Shown here one piece after another: positions 4,872-7,980 of a stretch of DNA of 7,980 bases. Where the stretch lies: positions 1 through 7,980 of the forward strand of contig JAISSM010000020.1 of the NCBI GenBank assembly GCA_031273075.1, written 5' to 3'. The stretch is from Rickettsiales bacterium (GTDB lineage: Bacteria; Pseudomonadota; Alphaproteobacteria; Rs-D84). Position 1 is the first letter of the stretch; each line of letters starts with the position of its first letter. The notes beneath the pieces are model-generated. The model saw only the letters and a program-made list of their open reading frames with translations. It was not told the origin of the DNA and searched no databases. Both the position numbers and the translations under genes were made by a program.

Positions 4872-6119
4872 TTAGAATTCGAATTGGGAGAGGTAATCTT
4901 CCAGGGTGTCGGGTTTTTTGACCAATGTCACCGCGCCGGTTTCCCGATTCCAAAGGTACTGGGCCGCGCGCAATTTCCCGTTATACTGAAACCCCATCGC
5001 CGCGCCGTGCGCCCCCGTGTCGTGCAATACCAGCAAGTCTCCGATTTCTATTTCCGGAAGAAATCTATCCGTCGCGAACTTGTCGCAATTTTCGCAAAGC
5101 GAGCCGACTATGTCGTACGTATGCGCCGGCTGCGCGTCCTCCTTCCCCAAGACCGTTATGTGGTGGTATGCGCCGTACACTCCGGGCCGCATGAAGTCCG
5201 ACATGTTCGCGTCGACCCCGATATAATTTTTATACGTGTCCTTCCTGTGTATCGCGCGCATGATCAAATATCCGTGCGGGCCCGTTATCACGCGCGCGCA
5301 TTCGAACGCCAATAGGTTCAGCCTTAATCCCTTCGCGATGATTTTCCCGTCGTAAAGTTTTTTGATGTCCGCGCCCAATTTCCTTATATCCATCGCCGTC
5401 TGTTCCGGGCGATACGCCACGCCGATTCCGCCGCCAAGGTTCACAAGGCCGATCTCCACTTCGGTTTTTTCCTTGATTTCCAAAACCATATCAAACAGCA
5501 TCGCCGCCGTTTCTTTTATGTAATCCGCGTTAAGCTCGTTACTTGCGACCATCGTATGCAGGCCGAATTTTTTCACGCCCAATTCTTTCAGGCGCTTGTA
5601 TCCCTCTATCAACTGGTCGCCGGTAAAGCCGTATTTCGCGTTCACAGGATCGCCTATGATCGCGTTGCCGGCGCGTTTCGGTCCGGGATTGTATCGAAGG
5701 CTTAACATTTCCGGCAATTTTAATCCGCCGTTCAAAATATAGTCGATGTGCGTGATGTCGTCCAGGTTTATAATCGCGCCCAATTCCAGCGCTTTTTTGT
5801 ATTCGGCGATCGGCGTGTTATTGCTCGTAAACATAATATCATCGCCCTTAAGCCCCACTTTTTCCGCTATGACCAATTCCGGAAGGGACGAGCAATCGGC
5901 GCCGCAACCCTCGTCCTTCAAAACTTTCAGCACTTTCGGCGCCGGGTTGCCCTTTACCGCGAAGTATTCCTTAAAGTCGGGCGCCCACGAAAACGCGTCC
6001 AAAAATTCGCGCGTCGTTTCGCGCATCCCTGTTTCATCGAACAAATGAAACGGAGTTTTAAGGCCGTGTTTTTCGATAAGCGCCGTCACGTCGTTTTTTG
6101 AGAATGGAAGTTTTTTCAT
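4872..6119 (-). CDS. lysA: Diaminopimelate decarboxylase
   Basis: A 415-residue PLP enzyme (fold III, alanine-racemase-like barrel) that makes lysine from meso-diaminopimelate in the cytoplasm. Motifs seen: YFAVKGNP with the PLP-binding K56, H188 in GLHTM, the phosphate-binding LGGGIGV (228-234), ECAR (273-276, the place of the usual E-x-G-R), YGAYHH (315-320), LCENCD (341-346) with C342 at the catalytic Cys position, and QYN (378-380). Length is normal for LysA. CENCD for the usual CESGD and ECAR for EPGR place it in a less common subfamily, so another diamino-acid decarboxylase is a small possibility. There is no Shine-Dalgarno. A TTGACT-17-TACAAT promoter ends only six bases before the ATG, which indicates a leaderless mRNA. 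It has its own promoter and is followed by palindromic repeats. Confidence 0.88.
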   Translation of the reverse strand: MKKLPFSKNDVTALIEKHGLKTPFHLFDETGMRETTREFLDAFSWAPDFKEYFAVKGNPAPKVLKVLKDEGCGADCSSLPELVIAEKVGLKGDDIMFTSNNTPIAEYKKALELGAIINLDDITHIDYILNGGLKLPEMLSLRYNPGPKRAGNAIIGDPVNAKYGFTGDQLIEGYKRLKELGVKKFGLHTMVASNELNADYIKETAAMLFDMVLEIKEKTEVEIGLVNLGGGIGVAYRPEQTAMDIRKLGADIKKLYDGKIIAKGLRLNLLAFECARVITGPHGYLIMRAIHRKDTYKNYIGVDANMSDFMRPGVYGAYHHITVLGKEDAQPAHTYDIVGSLCENCDKFATDRFLPEIEIGDLLVLHDTGAHGAAMGFQYNGKLRAAQYLWNRETGAVTLVKKPDTLEDYLSQFEF

Positions 6120-6125
6120 GCGCGG

Positions 6126-6154
6126 ATTGTATAATAATAAAAGTCGACAGTCAA
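6126..6154 (-). promoter_or_regulatory. Promoter of lysA giving a leaderless transcript
   Basis: On the minus strand: TTGACT (6154-6149), 17-bp spacer, TACAAT (6131-6126), then CCGCGC and the ATG at 6119. Transcription normally begins about 7 bases past the -10 box, which is the A of the ATG itself or within a base of it. The -35 box lies in a pair of GTCGACA/GTCAATA heptamers. Confidence 0.78.
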
Positions 6155-6159
6155 TATTG

Positions 6160-7365
6160 TCAGTTAAACGCGCAGGACGCCCACACCTGGGCGATCGTCG
6201 ATTGCTCCGTTGCGGTCATCGCCCGCACCGGCACCGTAAAGCAGCGCGCGCCGTCGCGCAGGATAAACAGCTTCGCGCCGTCCACATACGCCTTTTGCAT
6301 AGAGGCCATTTGCGCGGACGATAAAAACGCGTTCTGGGTCAACGGGGAATTCGTCAAGGCCGCGTTCACTATTTGCCGCGCCATCGAAAAGTCGTAAACC
6401 TCCGACATCGTGTAAATCTCGTTCCATATTTTTTCTTCCGGCGCCTGCATCATCGCCGTCCGGCTGACTTCCTCCAGCTCGCTAATACTGTACGTATCCA
6501 GCGCCAGATTCGCGATCGTCGTCAACGTCGGATAATTATTCGACGTTCCGCCGGACGTCTTCGTCGCGGTCGTCATCTGCGTATTCGCGCCGCATGCGGC
6601 GTTCATTCTGTTCGTGTAATGCGCCAATATCTGATCAACCGCCGTCTGCCATTCCGGGCCCTTGTTCGACAAGTCCATCGAGACCAATTTTTCCGCCCAG
6701 CCCAGGACGTTCGCGCCAAGGTTCCCCGCCGTCGCGAATTTCTGCACCATCGCGCTTGATCCGCCGGAAATCCCCGGGCCGCAATAATCCGTCAATTGCG
6801 ACACCAATCTGTTCTGCGTTCCGTTGCCGTACGTAAGCGCGACCTGGTGACAGCTTAACGCCGCGGCCAACTCCATCCGCCCCCGGATGCAATCGTCGGA
6901 CCGGCTTAGCGCCAATTGTTCCGCCATGTTCGCAAGCGAAAGGTACGATATCAATTCGGACTGGATATAAGACGGGCACAGCTGCGCCGCCGTGTTCATT
7001 CCGTTTCTGCCGTACTGCGTATTCGCGGAGTACTGGGGCAAAAGGGCCGTGGAGTCGCGCCTTAGGCACATTAACGTCCATGTGTAAAGGTCGCTTTCGG
7101 TCGCGTAATCGCACTGACCCCCGCGGCCGCCCGGTATCATCGTCACGTCGCCGCAATAGTCCGAAAGGCATTTATATATCCTTGTGCGGCATGCGGAGTC
7201 TATATCGGGCTGGGTAACCATATAATAATTGCGCTGGGTCTGCCGGTACGCGGTCGCCGCCGCCTGATTCCCGCGGCCGGAGGGCGCCACCGTCGATGCG
7301 AAAAGCGGCGCGACAAAGAGCGCGGAAATCAGCGCGGAAAATAAAGTTCGTGGCAATCTATTCAA
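6160..7365 (-). CDS. Exported 12-Cys protein of unknown function
   Basis: A 401-residue protein that I do not recognise. It starts with a Sec-type signal peptide (NRLPRT, then LFSALISALFVAPLFA, cleavage likely near residue 23) and has no other clear membrane segment, so it should be periplasmic or secreted. The mature chain has 12 Cys, an even number in spaced pairs (for example DSAC, YKC, DYC, then GQC, LMC), consistent with disulfides; it is also rich in Ala, Ser, Thr, Asn and Gln. The start is TTG at 7365, supported by AGAGGG six bases upstream and by the signal peptide; no in-frame ATG exists between the upstream stop and this point. A promoter with a 17-bp spacer lies just upstream. It sits between a small exported 4-Cys protein and lysA, 40 bp before the lysA start, with no terminator visible. 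Confidence 0.78.
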   Translation of the reverse strand: MNRLPRTLFSALISALFVAPLFASTVAPSGRGNQAAATAYRQTQRNYYMVTQPDIDSACRTRIYKCLSDYCGDVTMIPGGRGGQCDYATESDLYTWTLMCLRRDSTALLPQYSANTQYGRNGMNTAAQLCPSYIQSELISYLSLANMAEQLALSRSDDCIRGRMELAAALSCHQVALTYGNGTQNRLVSQLTDYCGPGISGGSSAMVQKFATAGNLGANVLGWAEKLVSMDLSNKGPEWQTAVDQILAHYTNRMNAACGANTQMTTATKTSGGTSNNYPTLTTIANLALDTYSISELEEVSRTAMMQAPEEKIWNEIYTMSEVYDFSMARQIVNAALTNSPLTQNAFLSSAQMASMQKAYVDGAKLFILRDGARCFTVPVRAMTATEQSTIAQVWASCAFN

Positions 7366-7378
7366 AAAGGTCCCTCTA
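7363..7378 (-). promoter_or_regulatory. Ribosome site choosing a TTG start
   Basis: On the minus strand AGAGGG-ACCTTT-TTG. The purine-rich block at good spacing supports the TTG at 7365 as start codon. Two ATGs slightly upstream (7388 and 7384) are in other frames and close quickly. Confidence 0.6.
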
Positions 7379-7386
7379 CGCCATTC

Positions 7387-7415
7387 ATTTTATCAAAAAA
7401 TCAATAAATAGTCAA
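7387..7415 (-). promoter_or_regulatory. Promoter with a -35 box supplied by a tandem repeat
   Basis: On the minus strand: TTGACT (7415-7410), 17-bp spacer, TAAAAT (7392-7387). The predicted start near 7380 gives a leader of about 15 nt to the TTG start at 7365. The -35 box is the last unit edge of the heptamer array at 7411-7445, whose units read TGTTGAC on this strand. Confidence 0.78.
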
Positions 7416-7445
7416 CAGTCCACAGTCCACAGTCAACAGTCAAAA
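7411..7445. repeat. 7-bp tandem array (GTCAACA type)
   Basis: Five 7-bp units: GTCAACA, GTCCACA, GTCCACA, GTCAACA, GTCAAAA. One end lies in the -35 box of the promoter for the 401-aa protein. The other end contains the TGA stop of the small gene at 7440-7778. Confidence 0.88.
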
Positions 7446-7778
7446 TGCGGCGAGGCGGATTTGGCCGGGGGAGAGCTGTGACTGCGGCGCCTTGAAAAAG
7501 TACCACGCGATCGCGACAACGCCCACGCCGACGCCGACATAAATCAAGGCGTTCGATGCGTCGTTCCGGCCGCCCAAGGATTTCGCGCCTTGACCGCAAG
7601 TCCCGGGCTTGACCCATATGGGCTCTCCATTAAGATTTTCACATTGTATCCAGGAATTCGGGGGATCATTGCAATATTCCACGCCGCCGCCTTCCTGAAC
7701 GTGGCACCAATCGGCGCGCGCAAGCGCAATGAAGAATGAAGAATTAAGAATGAAGAAAGTAATAAGTATCTTTTTCAT
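7440..7778 (-). CDS. Small exported 4-Cys protein with C-terminal membrane helix
   Basis: A 112-residue protein of unknown function. Residues 1-22 form a signal peptide (MKKIL, hydrophobic core, ALARA cleavage site). The exported part has four Cys (25, 36, 46, 61) within 37 residues, with Trp, Pro and Asn, suggesting a small disulfide-bonded domain. A hydrophobic stretch at about 77-95 (NALIYVGVGVGVVAIAWYFF) should anchor it, leaving a short tail inside. The ATG overlaps the ftsH stop by four bases (ATGA), so it is probably translated by coupling with ftsH. Residues 8-17 (FFILNSSFFI) are encoded by a 7-bp tandem array, an odd origin for a signal peptide. The TGA stop lies in another heptamer array. 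Function near FtsH, a membrane quality-control protease, is only positional inference. Confidence 0.75.
   Translation of the reverse strand: MKKILITFFILNSSFFIALARADWCHVQEGGGVEYCNDPPNSWIQCENLNGEPIWVKPGTCGQGAKSLGGRNDASNALIYVGVGVGVVAIAWYFFKAPQSQLSPGQIRLAAF
7729..7756. repeat. 7-bp tandem array inside a signal-peptide coding region
   Basis: Four 7-bp units on the + strand: ATGAAGA, ATGAAGA, ATTAAGA, ATGAAGA; the coding (minus) strand reads TTCTTCAT repeats. Because 7 is not a multiple of 3, the encoded peptide repeats every seven residues (FFILNSS-FFI). Confidence 0.88.
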
Positions 7779-7980
7779 GCTATTATTTTTTCGATTTCGG
7801 CGCGGGTAAGCGTTTCGCGTTTCAGCAAGGTTTCGGCCAATTTTTTTACCTTCGCCTTGTTCTTCGCCAATATCGCTTTCGCCCGGTTATACGCCGTATC
7901 GATCCAGGTTTTGACCTCTTTATCCACCGTCCTTGCCGTTTCCTCAGATGCATTTTCAAGCGCGTTTCTTCCCCACGATT
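7775..7980 (-). CDS. ftsH: FtsH C-terminal end (partial, cut by window edge)
   Basis: The last 68 codons of a gene that enters from the right edge; the two bases at 7979-7980 belong to a split codon. The sequence includes SEETARTVDKEV, WIDTAYNRAKAIL and LAETLLKRETLTRAEIEKII. It matches the conserved end of FtsH, the membrane-anchored AAA+ zinc metalloprotease (M41): the S-E-x-T-A-x-x-V/I-D-x-E-V block, the helix A-Y-x-x-A-x-x-I-L, and L-L-x-x-E-T-L. The ATPase domain, HEXXH site and start are outside the window. No long variable tail follows the peptidase domain, so this FtsH ends soon after it. The TGA stop overlaps the ATG of the next small gene (ATGA). Confidence 0.88.
   Translation of the reverse strand, partial: SWGRNALENASEETARTVDKEVKTWIDTAYNRAKAILAKNKAKVKKLAETLLKRETLTRAEIEKIIA

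Noticed and set aside
7362..7388. Eight-codon ORF (MNGVEGPF) just upstream of the 401-aa gene as a leader peptide
   Set aside because: Its ATG overlaps the -10 box, upstream of the predicted transcription start, so it should not be in the mRNA.
237..7756. CRISPR array
   Set aside because: The tandem arrays have 7-bp units with no spacers, and the palindromic units are irregularly placed with no cas genes.

Overview
The window (about 8 kb) looks like a piece of a bacterial chromosome with a GC content that I judge by eye to be a little over half. The gene content (FtsH, LysA, a bactofilin beside an M23 peptidase, RpiB) and a dense load of short palindromic repeats suggest an uncultured, possibly gut-associated or Rickettsiales-like alphaproteobacterium. 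That placement is inference only; no rRNA or marker phylogeny is possible here.

Layout. Positions 1-259 hold no gene I can defend, only hairpins and the first 7-bp tandem array. A 180-bp nested palindromic element (260-439) abuts the ribosome binding site of a small secreted Cys-containing protein (462-683, + strand, the only convincing + strand gene). A perfect 10-bp hairpin with T-tracts on both strands (753-775) separates it from a convergent NYN-domain (LabA/DUF88-like) nuclease gene (785-1426, minus). That gene has a near-consensus promoter and a leader with two tetraloop hairpins, but is broken by one in-frame TAG where the family has Trp. Positions 1427-1940 are almost entirely repeats.

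From 1941 to 4617 (minus) lies a compact four-gene operon: membrane-anchored M23 (LytM) endopeptidase, bactofilin, RpiB-family sugar-phosphate isomerase and a HAD/5'-nucleotidase-like phosphatase. Gaps are 18 bp, then 4-bp and 1-bp overlaps, and a TTGACA-17-TAAGAT promoter sits just upstream. M23 plus bactofilin is a known cell-shape pairing; why two sugar-phosphate-type enzymes are coupled to it is open. Another repeat cluster (4683-4865) separates this operon from lysA (4872-6119, diaminopimelate decarboxylase), whose promoter implies a leaderless mRNA. Upstream are a 401-aa exported 12-Cys protein of unknown function (6160-7365), a small exported 4-Cys protein with a C-terminal membrane helix (7440-7778), and the C-terminal end of ftsH (7775-7980, cut by the window edge).

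The most unusual signal is non-coding. At least five short tandem arrays, all with a strict 7-bp period but different unit sequences, are scattered through the window. One supplies a -35 box and another encodes the hydrophobic core of a signal peptide. Four minus-strand promoters share a TTGAC(A/T) -35 box and exactly 17-bp spacing.
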